A stretch of DNA of 64,000 nt. Origin: an uncultured Paraglaciecola sp. (lineage in GTDB: Bacteria > Pseudomonadota > Gammaproteobacteria > Enterobacterales > Alteromonadaceae). Under the pieces are notes generated by a model. That model was not told the origin of the DNA. It made no database searches and was given only the letters and a program-made list of their open reading frames with translations. Below are positions 21,168 through 30,346 of this stretch, in pieces (position 1 is the stretch's first letter; every line of letters begins with the position of its first letter). A program made the translations under genes and the position numbers. The stretch covers positions 1 through 64,000 of the forward strand of contig CANMKA010000013.1 in NCBI GenBank assembly GCA_947498355.1, in the 5' to 3' direction.

Positions 21168-21862
21168 AGTCACAGCTATCGCTACCGGTTTCAATAAAAG
21201 AAACGGAAACGTTTGACAGTTTTGTGCAAGGACAGAATAGTCAACTGTGTCAATCCTTAATGCAGTTGCCCAAGGATCCCTCGGAGCAATGGCTAACCTA
21301 TTTTTTTAGTGATGCCGAAGCCGGTAAAAGTCATCTCTTATATGCCTTGTGCCATTTAGCAGAGCAATCAGCTTGTTCGAGTATTTATTTAACAGGCGCG
21401 CAGTTTAACGTATTGCCCGCAGAGGCTTTGCTAGGTTTAGAGCAATATTCGATTATATGTATTGATGATGTACATCTAATTAATGAGTTAGACGAATGGC
21501 AAGTGGCTTTGTTTGATTTAATTAATCGAGTCAAAGAACGGGATAAGGGGTGTATCGTATTAACGGGTAATCAACCTGTGAAAGACCTGCCTATTAGTTT
21601 GCCTGATTTGAAATCTAGGTTGAGTTGGGGCTTGAGTTTTCAGCTCAAGTCATTGAGCGATGAGCAACGCCAAACAGCCTTGCAAATTCGAGCCGATTTA
21701 CGGGGATTAAACATGCCAAAGGAAGTGGCAAAGTTTTTGGTCACTCACTGGCAGCGAGACATGTCTTCTCTATTAGATTCTTTGGATAAACTTGATGAGC
21801 AGTCATTGAGTCAGCAGCGCAGGCTAACTATTCCTTTTGTAAAAAGTATTTTACTACTCTAA
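21155..21862 (+). CDS. hda: DnaA regulatory inactivator Hda
   Basis: AAA+ protein that with the beta sliding clamp stimulates ATP hydrolysis by DnaA, preventing re-initiation. 235 aa. The clamp-binding motif QLSLPV is at residues 7-12, Walker A-like EAGKSHLL follows, then CIDDVHLI (Walker B), LPDLKSRLSWG (sensor/box VII-like) and the C-terminal RRLTIPFVKSIL, all matching E. coli Hda. Start is a TTG overlapping the DUF2066 stop, implying translational coupling. Confidence 0.95.
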   Translation: MAELKSQLSLPVSIKETETFDSFVQGQNSQLCQSLMQLPKDPSEQWLTYFFSDAEAGKSHLLYALCHLAEQSACSSIYLTGAQFNVLPAEALLGLEQYSIICIDDVHLINELDEWQVALFDLINRVKERDKGCIVLTGNQPVKDLPISLPDLKSRLSWGLSFQLKSLSDEQRQTALQIRADLRGLNMPKEVAKFLVTHWQRDMSSLLDSLDKLDEQSLSQQRRLTIPFVKSILLL

Positions 21863-21915
21863 AGCCAACTGTAATTACCTGAACCCCTGACAAAAACTTT
21901 GTAGCTGTTTGTCTT

Positions 21916-22659
21916 TTAGTTTTTTAGGTGAGTAAAGGGTGAGTTAGACAGGGCCAGGGTGTCTTTTGATACTTTTAATATACTGCCTTGATCGTACCAA
22001 TCGCCTAATACTATTCGTTTGGCTGCTTGGCCATTGAGCATGAATTCGTGTACATCTGGACGGTGAGTGTGGCCGTGGATCAAACGCGTAACTCCATGTG
22101 CCTGCATGACTCGCTCAACTTCTTCTTGCGTCACATCCATAATATCAGCACTCAGTTTTTGATGATTTTGCTGGCTAGTTTTACGCCCTTTTTCTGCGAT
22201 ATTCCTACGGACGGACAGCGGCAGCATTAGCACTAACTTAGGCCACCACCAACCTCTGGATTTTTTCCTGAAGGCCTGATATTCAATGTCACGCGTACAC
22301 AACTCATCGCCATGCATCAGCAAAGTAGGTTGGCCGTATAAGTCGATTACGTGTTGTTCTGGGAGCAGGGTCATACCTGCTCGCTTGGCAAATTTTCGTC
22401 TGATTAGAAAGTCGCGGTTGCCGTGAATAAAATAAATGGGTATGCCTTGGTCTGCTAACGTTTTAAACGCGTTAGCAATACTCTGGGTAAAAGGGTTTAC
22501 GTCGTCGTCGCCTATCCAAGCTTCGAACAAATCACCTAATACATAGAGAGCGTCTGAGTGGGGAGCGTCTTCCCGTAAAAAGGTAAATAAGCAGTGATTA
22601 ATGTCAGCTCGGTCTGGGCTTAAATGTAAGTCAGAAATGAAATAACTAAAAACTGGCAT
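21916..22659 (-). CDS. lpxH: UDP-2,3-diacylglucosamine diphosphatase LpxH
   Basis: Peripheral inner-membrane calcineurin-like phosphoesterase of lipid A synthesis; cleaves UDP-diacylglucosamine to lipid X. Metal-binding motifs in order: SDLHLSPDR, GDLFEAWIGDDD, HGNRDFLI, MHGDELCTRD, HGHTHRPDVH. 247 aa (E. coli 240). Convergent with hda and followed upstream by ppiB, an association also seen in E. coli (ppiB-lpxH near cysS). Confidence 0.96.
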   Translation of the reverse strand: MPVFSYFISDLHLSPDRADINHCLFTFLREDAPHSDALYVLGDLFEAWIGDDDVNPFTQSIANAFKTLADQGIPIYFIHGNRDFLIRRKFAKRAGMTLLPEQHVIDLYGQPTLLMHGDELCTRDIEYQAFRKKSRGWWWPKLVLMLPLSVRRNIAEKGRKTSQQNHQKLSADIMDVTQEEVERVMQAHGVTRLIHGHTHRPDVHEFMLNGQAAKRIVLGDWYDQGSILKVSKDTLALSNSPFTHLKN

Positions 22660-22761
22660 GATTGTCTAATAAGAATAGATTAATTTGTAGGGATGAATTA
22701 AACGCTGTTGTTAGCTTGATAAGGCAGCTAGCTATGCCAACTGCCAAATAACCCGCATAGA

Positions 22762-23256
22762 CTAGTCGATAACTTCGGCTTTTAAGATAATCACATCGTC
22801 AACAGGCACATCTTGGTGATATCCAGCATTGCCGGTTTTGACCGCTTTAATCTTGTTAACAACGTCCATGCCTTCGGTCACTTCACCAAATACACAGTAA
22901 CCCCAACCATCAACACTTTCACTTCGGAAATTTAAGAAGCTGTTGTCACCAACGTTAATGAAGAACTGAGCAGTAGCTGAATGAGGATCATTCGTTCTCG
23001 CCATAGCAACGGTACCAACATTGTTGGCTAAGCCATTGTTAGCTTCGTTCTCTATGGTCGCTTTTGTATCTTTTTGTTCCATACCTGGTTCAAATCCTCC
23101 ACCCTGGATCATGAATCCGTCAATCACGCGGTGAAAAATCGTATTGTCGTAAAAACGGTCTTTCACGTAATCGATGAAATTAGCTACCGTAGCGGGTGCT
23201 TTGTCAGCAAAAAGTGTCAACGTAATCACACCATAGTTTGTATGGATATTTACCAT
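22762..23256 (-). CDS. ppiB: Peptidyl-prolyl cis-trans isomerase B (cyclophilin)
   Basis: Cytoplasmic cyclophilin. Motifs: [70 protein letters not shown]. The ATG at 23256 has GAGGAC seven bases upstream and gives 164 aa, exactly the E. coli length; the frame is open five codons further to a TTG. Divergent from cysS, as in E. coli. Confidence 0.97.
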   Translation of the reverse strand: MVNIHTNYGVITLTLFADKAPATVANFIDYVKDRFYDNTIFHRVIDGFMIQGGGFEPGMEQKDTKATIENEANNGLANNVGTVAMARTNDPHSATAQFFINVGDNSFLNFRSESVDGWGYCVFGEVTEGMDVVNKIKAVKTGNAGYHQDVPVDDVIILKAEVID

Positions 23257-23428
23257 GTAAACTGTCCTCAATTTTCTTAGTTCACTTCAGAGGCGGCATT
23301 CTAGCCTAAACCAAGTGAGTTTTTAAAGCTTTTACTAAAATTCTCAGATGCAGGCGATAAAACTGAGTGTTAGAATTCGCCGCCTTAGGTGAATCGGTTT
23401 ACTTTCGTTACAAAGGATATAAAGACCC

Positions 23429-24820
23429 ATGCTACAGATATACAACACACTTACGCGTAAAAAAGAGCCATTTACGCCTCTAGTTCCTGGAAAAGTAGGC
23501 CTGTATGTGTGCGGAATTACGGTTTACGACTTGTCTCATGTGGGCCATGCCAGAACCTATTTAAGCTTCGATTTGATGGTGCGTTACTTACGTGCTCAAG
23601 GATACCAAGTTAATTATGTACGAAATATCACAGATGTTGACGATAAAATTATCGCTAGAGCTAACGAGCGAGGCATCACTGCAGAGCAGGTAACCGAAGA
23701 AACCATCGCCAATATGCACCAAGATTTTGCTGCCATAGGATTAGTCGAGCCTGATATTGAACCCAGAGTGACCACTCATATTCCTGAAATTATTGATGTC
23801 ATCCAACGTTTGGTTGATAAAGGTTATGCGTATCAAAGTGAAAGCGGCGATGTGTTATTCGAAGTAAGCAAGTACGCTGATTATGGTAAATTGGGTAAAC
23901 AAGATTTAGCTCAGCTACAGGCCGGTGCTAGAGTCGAAATAACCCAAGACAAACGAGATGCCCTAGATTTTGTATTGTGGAAATCGGTTAAGCCTAGTGA
24001 GCCTTATTGGCCTTCGCCATGGGGAAATGGACGCCCCGGTTGGCATATTGAATGCTCTGCGATGAATCACAAGCACTTAGGCGAACACTTTGATATTCAC
24101 GGCGGCGGATCGGATTTGACATTTCCTCATCACGAAAATGAAGTTGCTCAATCCTGCTGTGCATTTGATACGCCCTACGTTAACTATTGGATGCATACGG
24201 GTATGGTTCAAGTTAACCAAGAGAAAATGTCAAAATCTTTGGGTAACTTTTTTACATTGCGAGATGTTTTAGCCTTATACGACGCTGAAACCGTTCGCTT
24301 TTTCTTAATGTCTGCTCAATACCGTAGCCAACTCAGCTATTCCGATAGTTTTATTCAGCAGGCTCGCACCTCTTTAGAGCGTTTGTATACCGCTCTGCGC
24401 GATGTCACGCCTAATCGAAACGTAGATATGCAGTTTGGCGGATATCAAAGTCGCTTTAACCAAGCCATGGACGATGACTTTAATACACCAGAAGCCTTTG
24501 CTGTGTTATTCGATATTGCTAAAGCCTTAAATAAGGTCCCAGAAAAGGGCGAGAGCCAAGAAGCGGCTGATTTGGCGGGAGTTTTGGTTAACTTGGCGGA
24601 TATACTCGGTATATTGCAACAATCACCTACCGATTTTTTGCAGGGAACCAAAGCTAACCAAGACCAAGACACTCTCGAGATAGAAGGATTAATCAAAGCT
24701 AGAAACGATGCCCGCGCTAACAAAGATTGGCCTGCTGCCGATGCAGCCCGTGATGCCTTGAATGCCCTGAATATTGTGCTTGAAGATGGAGAAAATGGCA
24801 CGACTTGGCGTCGAGGCTAG
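23429..24820 (+). CDS. cysS: Cysteinyl-tRNA synthetase
   Basis: Class I aminoacyl-tRNA synthetase, 463 aa (E. coli 461). HIGH-like motif in [17 protein letters not shown] in [14 protein letters not shown]. Zinc ligands are suggested by C in YVCGITV, C in [13 protein letters not shown], and H/E in [11 protein letters not shown]-terminal anticodon-binding domain is complete. No upstream T-box (not expected in this group). Confidence 0.98.
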   Translation: MLQIYNTLTRKKEPFTPLVPGKVGLYVCGITVYDLSHVGHARTYLSFDLMVRYLRAQGYQVNYVRNITDVDDKIIARANERGITAEQVTEETIANMHQDFAAIGLVEPDIEPRVTTHIPEIIDVIQRLVDKGYAYQSESGDVLFEVSKYADYGKLGKQDLAQLQAGARVEITQDKRDALDFVLWKSVKPSEPYWPSPWGNGRPGWHIECSAMNHKHLGEHFDIHGGGSDLTFPHHENEVAQSCCAFDTPYVNYWMHTGMVQVNQEKMSKSLGNFFTLRDVLALYDAETVRFFLMSAQYRSQLSYSDSFIQQARTSLERLYTALRDVTPNRNVDMQFGGYQSRFNQAMDDDFNTPEAFAVLFDIAKALNKVPEKGESQEAADLAGVLVNLADILGILQQSPTDFLQGTKANQDQDTLEIEGLIKARNDARANKDWPAADAARDALNALNIVLEDGENGTTWRRG

Positions 24821-25227
24821 TGTTGATTAGTCAAAAGTTATCAGAGGGAAATCTTTGTAATTTTTGATTCGCTTATTTGTAAGTGCAGCACAGTAAAGTT
24901 ACACGGATAATTTGCTGTGCGCGCTGCGCATCACCATAATCATCTACTCATCCTAGAAGCCCCATTATACAGATACTATTTTTAGGGTATTTTAACTACC
25001 TATTTGTGAACTTTTTTAACATAACCTCTTAAAATTTATGGTTATTTTCAGGTAAACCTTTTTTCCTATAGTTATTCTGCTATGTTGGGTATTAGGAAGT
25101 TGATCATTTTTTTGATTTTGCTGTACTTCTTTTATTTAGCCTGAATTCAAGTTATCTAGCTCGTTCGGGAACTGGTCTATTTTTGATTATAGTTAGAATA
25201 CAACGCAACAGCTTTAAAGGATCACAC
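24821..25227. other. Intergenic region between cysS and the TonB receptor, no gene seen
   Basis: 407 bases, AT-rich towards the right. A GCACAG/CTGTGC inverted repeat with a long loop lies at 24888-24920. At 25087-25117 there is a degenerate version of the bipartite motif found before two rhamnosidase genes (GGGTATTAGG, 15 bases, TTGATT). No reading frame worth reporting. Confidence 0.5.
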
Positions 25228-27582
25228 ATGAAAACTACCAAAACTCCCTTGGCGAGTCTCATCGCCTTATGCCTGTCTGGCGCCTCAATCAGCCATGTTG
25301 TCTACGGGCAAGACGCGGTTCAAGAAGAGCAGGTTGAAAAAATTGCAATATTAGGTACCCGGGGTACGCCAAGGACGGTCACTGATAGCCCTGTCGCTAT
25401 CGATGTTTTTTCTGCCGAAGAGTTTACGGCAAATGGCAACACAGCAGATATAACTGACAATCTCAAAGCCCTAGTGCCATCTTTTACTGCGCTTCCTGCA
25501 ACAGGTGATGGCAGTGCCTTTATTCGCCCAACTTCGTTGCGGGGGATGGCGCCAGACCAGACCCTAGTCTTGGTAAATGGCAAGCGTCGACATCGTTCTG
25601 CCCTAGTGCAGTTTTTTGCGCCAGCCGCAGGCAATGGAGCACATGGACCTGATATAGGTATGATCCCGAGTATTGCACTGAAAAATGTTGAAGTGCTTAG
25701 AGATGGAGCCGCTGCGCAATACGGCTCTGACGCTATTGCGGGGGTGATTAATTTTCAGCTAAAAGATGATAGCGAAGGGGGCAGTGTCGTTGCCCAATAT
25801 GGAGAATTTTTTGAGGGCGAAGAAAGCTGGATGATAGGCGCAAATGCTGGTTTTGAATTAGGCGCTGAAGGGTTCTTGAATGTCAGTATAGAGACTAATG
25901 ATAACGAAGCTTTATCTAGAGGAATACAACGCCCTGATGCTCAAGCGTTAATCGACTCTGGCGTGCAAGGAGTAGGGGCAGATTCACCCTTCGGCGACGC
26001 GCCTTTTGTACAAACTTGGGGGCGACCTGAAACCAGTGGTACTCGTGCCGCAATCAACGCGGGCTACGATCTAGGTGATACAGGTGAGCTGTATTTCCAT
26101 GGCGGGTATGCAGATACAGACGGGCGATACCGTTTTTTCTACCGTAGTCCAACCCATAGCACCTTGGTCAATGTCGATACCTTGCCAGCTGGCTACACCC
26201 CGTTTCTGGACGGAGCGCAAAAAGATATGAGCGCTGTGGCAGGCTTTAAGGGCGAAACAGACAACGAACTGACTTACAACTTTAGCCTCGGCTATGGCGA
26301 GAACCAATTAGATTATTTCTTAAACAACACTGTGAACCCTAGCTTGGTTGAAAATGGTGATCCAGGTCAGCGTGACTTCGATATGGGGGGATATGAGCAG
26401 CAAGAGATAAACGTCAATGCTGATTTTACTATGCCTTTATCTGACGATATGTTTTTGGGCTTTGGCGCCGAGTGGCGCGAAGAGAGCTTTACAACTATTG
26501 CCGGCGAGCCTAGTGCATTTTTTGGCGCCGGGACGAGTGGTTTAGCAGCAGCAACGCCATTACAAGCAGGGACCCTAAAACGCGACAATATCGCCCTTTA
26601 TGCAGATGTTGAATACAATGTGTCGCTAGACTTGCTGCTGCAAGGGGCTCTTCGCTATGAAGACTTTTCGGATTTTGGTGACACGATCAATGGTAAAATT
26701 GCAGCTCGATATAACCTGACTGACGATCTAGTTATGCGTAGTGCAGTGTCTACTGGCTTTCATGCTCCCACGCCTGGGCAAACTAATATTACAACTGTCA
26801 CTACCACCTTTACAGGGAACGTACAAATTGATGAGGGGCTATTGAGGGTTTCAAACCCAACTGCTATCGCCAATGGAGCTCGGCCTTTAAAAGAAGAGGA
26901 GTCCGTAAGCTTTAGTTGGGGTATAACTTACAGTGCACCTGAAGGTGGTAGTTTAGCTGTGGATATATACCGAACTAATGTCGATGACAGAATTTATCGA
27001 ACGGGTAACATTCAAGCTGGCGATGCTCAGATTTCTTTTTATACCAATGCGTTAGACGTTGAGCATCAAGGACTAGATTTAGTGTATACCCAGTCTGTTG
27101 AGTGGGAACAAGCCGAAACCCGCCTAACGTTTGCCTATAACTACAATACCATAGACGTTACCGGCCAAACATTAGTGAATAATATTGCGCCAGTAGGTGA
27201 AGACATAGTTGAAGATATAGAAAATAATTATCCTGAACATAGATTCGTAGCCACAGCGGTCACGGATTTTGGCGATTACTTTCAATTTATGCTGCGGGCA
27301 AACTATTATGGTAAACACTTTGATGAGCGCGGTAGAATCGGTGTGGCAGAATCTCCGAGCGCCGAGATAGATCCAGTATTGTACGTTGATACTGAGGTTA
27401 ATTTCTTCGCTACGGCAGACCTTACGTTAACTCTGGGCGCGTCGAACATTTTCGATACCTTTGTTGACGAAATTGGTCCGCCAAACGCTAATCGCCTCGG
27501 CGTTGGTTTGCAGTACCCTCGCAGAACCCCAGCTAACTATGAGGGCGGTTCTTGGTATTTACGCGTGAAATATCAGTTTTAA
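25228..27582 (+). CDS. TonB-dependent outer-membrane receptor
   Basis: 784 residues from the ATG at 25228, which has AAAGGA seven bases upstream; the frame is open 45 bases further. A signal peptide (LASLIALCLSGASISHVVYG) is followed directly by a plug domain (VTDSPVAIDVFSAEEF, SLRGMAPDQTLVLVNGKRRH, IEVLRDGAAAQYGSDAIAGVINF in similar form) and a 22-strand-type barrel ending in aromatic YLRVKYQF. It has no N-terminal STN signalling domain. First gene of the rhamnosidase island, so the likely cargo is an oligosaccharide, though iron-siderophore receptors share the fold. Confidence 0.9.
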   Translation: MKTTKTPLASLIALCLSGASISHVVYGQDAVQEEQVEKIAILGTRGTPRTVTDSPVAIDVFSAEEFTANGNTADITDNLKALVPSFTALPATGDGSAFIRPTSLRGMAPDQTLVLVNGKRRHRSALVQFFAPAAGNGAHGPDIGMIPSIALKNVEVLRDGAAAQYGSDAIAGVINFQLKDDSEGGSVVAQYGEFFEGEESWMIGANAGFELGAEGFLNVSIETNDNEALSRGIQRPDAQALIDSGVQGVGADSPFGDAPFVQTWGRPETSGTRAAINAGYDLGDTGELYFHGGYADTDGRYRFFYRSPTHSTLVNVDTLPAGYTPFLDGAQKDMSAVAGFKGETDNELTYNFSLGYGENQLDYFLNNTVNPSLVENGDPGQRDFDMGGYEQQEINVNADFTMPLSDDMFLGFGAEWREESFTTIAGEPSAFFGAGTSGLAAATPLQAGTLKRDNIALYADVEYNVSLDLLLQGALRYEDFSDFGDTINGKIAARYNLTDDLVMRSAVSTGFHAPTPGQTNITTVTTTFTGNVQIDEGLLRVSNPTAIANGARPLKEEESVSFSWGITYSAPEGGSLAVDIYRTNVDDRIYRTGNIQAGDAQISFYTNALDVEHQGLDLVYTQSVEWEQAETRLTFAYNYNTIDVTGQTLVNNIAPVGEDIVEDIENNYPEHRFVATAVTDFGDYFQFMLRANYYGKHFDERGRIGVAESPSAEIDPVLYVDTEVNFFATADLTLTLGASNIFDTFVDEIGPPNANRLGVGLQYPRRTPANYEGGSWYLRVKYQF

Positions 27583-27595
27583 TTTAGTCATCAAG

Positions 27596-27632
27596 CAGAT
27601 ACCCCCCGCATTTAAAATGCGGGGGGTATCTG
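27596..27632 (+). terminator. Strong hairpin terminator after the TonB receptor
   Basis: Almost perfect palindrome: an 18-base arm CAGATACCCCCCGCATTT, one base, and its exact complement. A short T-run (ATTTTCC) follows. It isolates the receptor gene from the sigma factor gene. The right arm happens to contain GGGGGTATC, a word shared with the promoter-like motif at 30238 and 35765. Confidence 0.85.
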
Positions 27633-27844
27633 ATTTTCCGCATTTCATTCTTAGTTTTTACTTTTCAATTTGGCTTGTGTTGAGATTTTTTATGACCCAA
27701 GGCATGTCTACGTGTTAACAACTGGCTTTTTATCAATGAAGTTGATTTAGCATACAAACCCAATATACCTAGTTCAACACAAGGTGTTGTTCATAATTTA
27801 ACTTAGTTTATACTCGTAACACTTTTTGTTGTCACCTCTCCAAT

Positions 27845-28438
27845 TTGGGTCGTAGTTTGTCACTTGAACCGTTAGACAATAGTGTTAATTCTGGGCAGCA
27901 CCCCCAGTCTGAATCTGTCGACATAGACATTTTCAGGCCACTATTTGAAGCCGATAAAAATCGCCTATATTGCTATATCTATGCCTACGTTCACGACAAC
28001 GCCTCTGCCGACGATATTTTTCAAGAAACTTGTTTAACCCTTTGGAAAGAGTTTCGCACATTTAAATTAGGAACCGATTTTTCTAAGTGGTCCAATTCTA
28101 TCGCGTTCAATCGTATTAGGGTGTATCGACGTAATCAAAATAAGTATCAGCTTGGACTATCCAACGATTTTTTAGACGAGTTTAGGGAGAATCTTGGTGT
28201 GATCGAATCGAGTCATTACGCTGAAGAGAAACGCTGGCGACAATTACTTGACTGTAAAATGGCTCTCTCCCCACAGTTGAAGAAAATTTACGACTTTTTT
28301 TATGTAGATAAACTAATGGCGCAAGACATCGCTGATGACACAGGTCGATCAATCTACGCGATCCGTAAGTCAGTTCATAAATTACGCAAATACTTATTCG
28401 ATTGCGTGGAACGACAGCTATCAGGTAGCGACAAATGA
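27845..28438 (+). CDS. ECF-type sigma-70 family RNA polymerase sigma factor
   Basis: 197 residues. Region 2 is visible (NRLYCYIYAYVHDNASADDIFQETCLTLWK, in parts; WSNSIAFNRIRVYRRN), as is region 4 (LSPQLKKIYDFFYVDKLMAQDIADDTGRSIYAIRKSVHKLRKYL). The style resembles the Planctomycete/Verrucomicrobium group of ECF factors rather than the FecI type of proteobacteria. Start is uncertain; the longest frame begins at a TTG. The stop overlaps the next gene's start as ATGA, so the two are translationally coupled. Likely controls the surrounding rhamnosidase genes (inference). Confidence 0.88.
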   Translation: MGRSLSLEPLDNSVNSGQHPQSESVDIDIFRPLFEADKNRLYCYIYAYVHDNASADDIFQETCLTLWKEFRTFKLGTDFSKWSNSIAFNRIRVYRRNQNKYQLGLSNDFLDEFRENLGVIESSHYAEEKRWRQLLDCKMALSPQLKKIYDFFYVDKLMAQDIADDTGRSIYAIRKSVHKLRKYLFDCVERQLSGSDK

Positions 28439-30183
28439 AAAGAAGCGATGAATTTGCTCCAATTCGTGAGCTGGCTGATGCTGTTATCTCAAAAGACGCG
28501 GGCCCTGAGCAATTTGAGCGCTTAGAGCAATTATTGAGGGGAAATATCGAAGCTCAGCGATTTTATTACGATTACATGAGCATGCATGCTCGGCTTATGG
28601 GGGCTGTTGAACCTAATTTAGATTTTGTTTACCGGCGTATGACACACGTCACTCAGGTAACTGAGGAGTTTGTTGTCCGGCCAAACGACCAGCAAAATCG
28701 CTATAAAAGGGTTGATGAAGGCCTCAACCCATTTTCTTCTGCTCATATTGAGCCTGTTCAGCTCAATCCAACGTCTGCTTCAACGCAGTCGCCACATACT
28801 TTGGAAGGTACCTCAGCTCAAGAGCCAAAGGGTGATGATGAGCGGATATCAAAACTCCCACTCAGCCAAATATTTGTATGGCTAACGCTTGCCTTAATAA
28901 TCCTTATTGCAACAGCTCTAGGGGTAACGCACCTGACCTCAAGCGGTAAACAAGTTTATTACGCGCAGTTGAGTCAGGGGGATATCGACATTGAGGAACA
29001 AGGCCAAATTAACGCCAATAAATTGGGTGCTGGGGAATACCAGACAACACAAGACAGTGTGTTAATTTTAAATAATGGCAGTACGATAAAACTGAATCGT
29101 TTTTCTGTATTTAAGATATTTAATGACAACGAATTTGAACTCAAAGCTGGCAACTTGACCTTCGAACCTCAGGATAACCGCAAGTGGATTTTACACGGCC
29201 CAAGTTTTAGCTTACACGCGAATGGCAGCGGGTTTTCTATAAGCTTGACTGACGACAAGATCAGACTAAACACCAATGAAAAACTTACTTTGCTACCCAA
29301 ACGTTGGCGTCCTTCCCATTTTTGGGGGTTTGACAGCAACAGTGACCGTGTAATTGATTATGCCAGTAATGCCCACGGTATTCCGGCTAAAGGGGCTACC
29401 AGGGTCAAAGGTTTAGTGGGGCAAGGCGCCTTTGAATTTGATAACAGTGCACTGGCACGTATTGATGTCGGGACTGGCGGGGGCACTGCACCTGCAACTG
29501 GCTCATTTTCTACTGTAGACGGTATAACAATAGAAGCTTTAGTTGCCCCTCAGTATTCAGGTAAACAGGGGGATTTAGATGAGATTTTCCGTAAAGATGG
29601 TGGTGACGCAGAGTTACGCGTTTTGCTTAGTTTTCAAAACGATTTGACGGCAAAAGACTATTTGCGTCCAAAGGGCGATTTTGGGCCTAGTTTGAGTTTT
29701 GGTCTGTTCATAGTCGGTCAGGGATATCACGAATTGAAGCTCCCCTTGGACGGACAAAATGGCCGCCCGACTTTGGCGAAAATGAATCAAGACAACTATC
29801 ATCATGTGGCTGCCACTTATAATGCTAGAACTGGGTTAAAAGCGATTTATATCAATGGTCAACGTTTGGCTCATTACCAATATCCCCCAGGATCAAAGAT
29901 GCTAAGTGGGGGGCCGGGAAAAGCCGCTATAGGCAATAATCCCGCTCAACATCGTTGGTCTATAGAAGCCTTTTCTGGGGTAATTGACGAAGTTGCATTT
30001 TATGACTTTGCGCTCACGCCTTATATGCTCCATCAACATAGCAAACACGCCGAGCTGGGGCTAAATTACTTTGGCACGCCGTCAAGCTCTGAGTCATTGC
30101 CAGAGCAAATTAAAATATCTCTGCCACCTTCTACGTCTATTACCTTAGATGCATTCACTGGTTTGCCCATCGCCCAAGAATAA
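28435..30183 (+). CDS. FecR/LamG-domain membrane protein, probable anti-sigma factor and glycan sensor
   Basis: 582 residues. Cytoplasmic N-terminus (about 1-60: RELADAVISKDAGPEQFERLEQLLRG...) resembles the anti-sigma N-terminal segment of Planctomycete FecR proteins. A single membrane helix follows at about 146-165 (FVWLTLALIILIATALGV). A FecR-like beta region lies at about 175-285, then a LamG/concanavalin-type domain at about 295-537 (HFWGFD..., DGITIEALV, HVAATYNARTGLKAIYINGQ, GVIDEVAFYDFALTP). Topology puts the LamG domain in the periplasm, where it could bind a carbohydrate and release the coupled sigma factor. That mechanism is inference; domain order is seen in the sequence. Confidence 0.82.
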   Translation: MKRSDEFAPIRELADAVISKDAGPEQFERLEQLLRGNIEAQRFYYDYMSMHARLMGAVEPNLDFVYRRMTHVTQVTEEFVVRPNDQQNRYKRVDEGLNPFSSAHIEPVQLNPTSASTQSPHTLEGTSAQEPKGDDERISKLPLSQIFVWLTLALIILIATALGVTHLTSSGKQVYYAQLSQGDIDIEEQGQINANKLGAGEYQTTQDSVLILNNGSTIKLNRFSVFKIFNDNEFELKAGNLTFEPQDNRKWILHGPSFSLHANGSGFSISLTDDKIRLNTNEKLTLLPKRWRPSHFWGFDSNSDRVIDYASNAHGIPAKGATRVKGLVGQGAFEFDNSALARIDVGTGGGTAPATGSFSTVDGITIEALVAPQYSGKQGDLDEIFRKDGGDAELRVLLSFQNDLTAKDYLRPKGDFGPSLSFGLFIVGQGYHELKLPLDGQNGRPTLAKMNQDNYHHVAATYNARTGLKAIYINGQRLAHYQYPPGSKMLSGGPGKAAIGNNPAQHRWSIEAFSGVIDEVAFYDFALTPYMLHQHSKHAELGLNYFGTPSSSESLPEQIKISLPPSTSITLDAFTGLPIAQE

Positions 30184-30237
30184 GTCAGTTTCCCAGCTAT
30201 GCATTGCTAGGGCTGCTTAAGGTTTATTTCATAGCTA

Positions 30238-30270
30238 GGGGGTATCAATCTATTTCTTAAATGGCTAATC
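30238..30270 (+). promoter_or_regulatory. Candidate ECF promoter, copy 1 (before GH78 gene)
   Basis: GGGGGTATCAAT, 13 bases, GGCTAATC. The same two blocks with the same spacing occur at 35765-35797 before the GH106 gene, and the intervening 13 bases are unrelated. Block spacing fits -35/-10 elements. It ends 76 bases before the GTG start of the first rhamnosidase. Assignment to the adjacent ECF sigma factor is inference. Confidence 0.55.
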
Positions 30271-30346
30271 GTTATAGAAACCCTGCATTTTTCGCCACAC
30301 GCGACTGTGCATTTTCAGTAACCTTTAACCATCATTAGGAAATATA

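Noticed and set aside
25228..27582. Receptor acting as FecA-like signal transducer for the sigma factor
   Set aside because: The mature N-terminus goes straight into the plug domain with no STN signalling domain, and a strong terminator separates it from the sigma gene.
27622..27630. GGGGGTATC inside the hairpin after the receptor as a sigma promoter
   Set aside because: It is explained by the terminator stem, and the downstream GGCTAATC block is absent.
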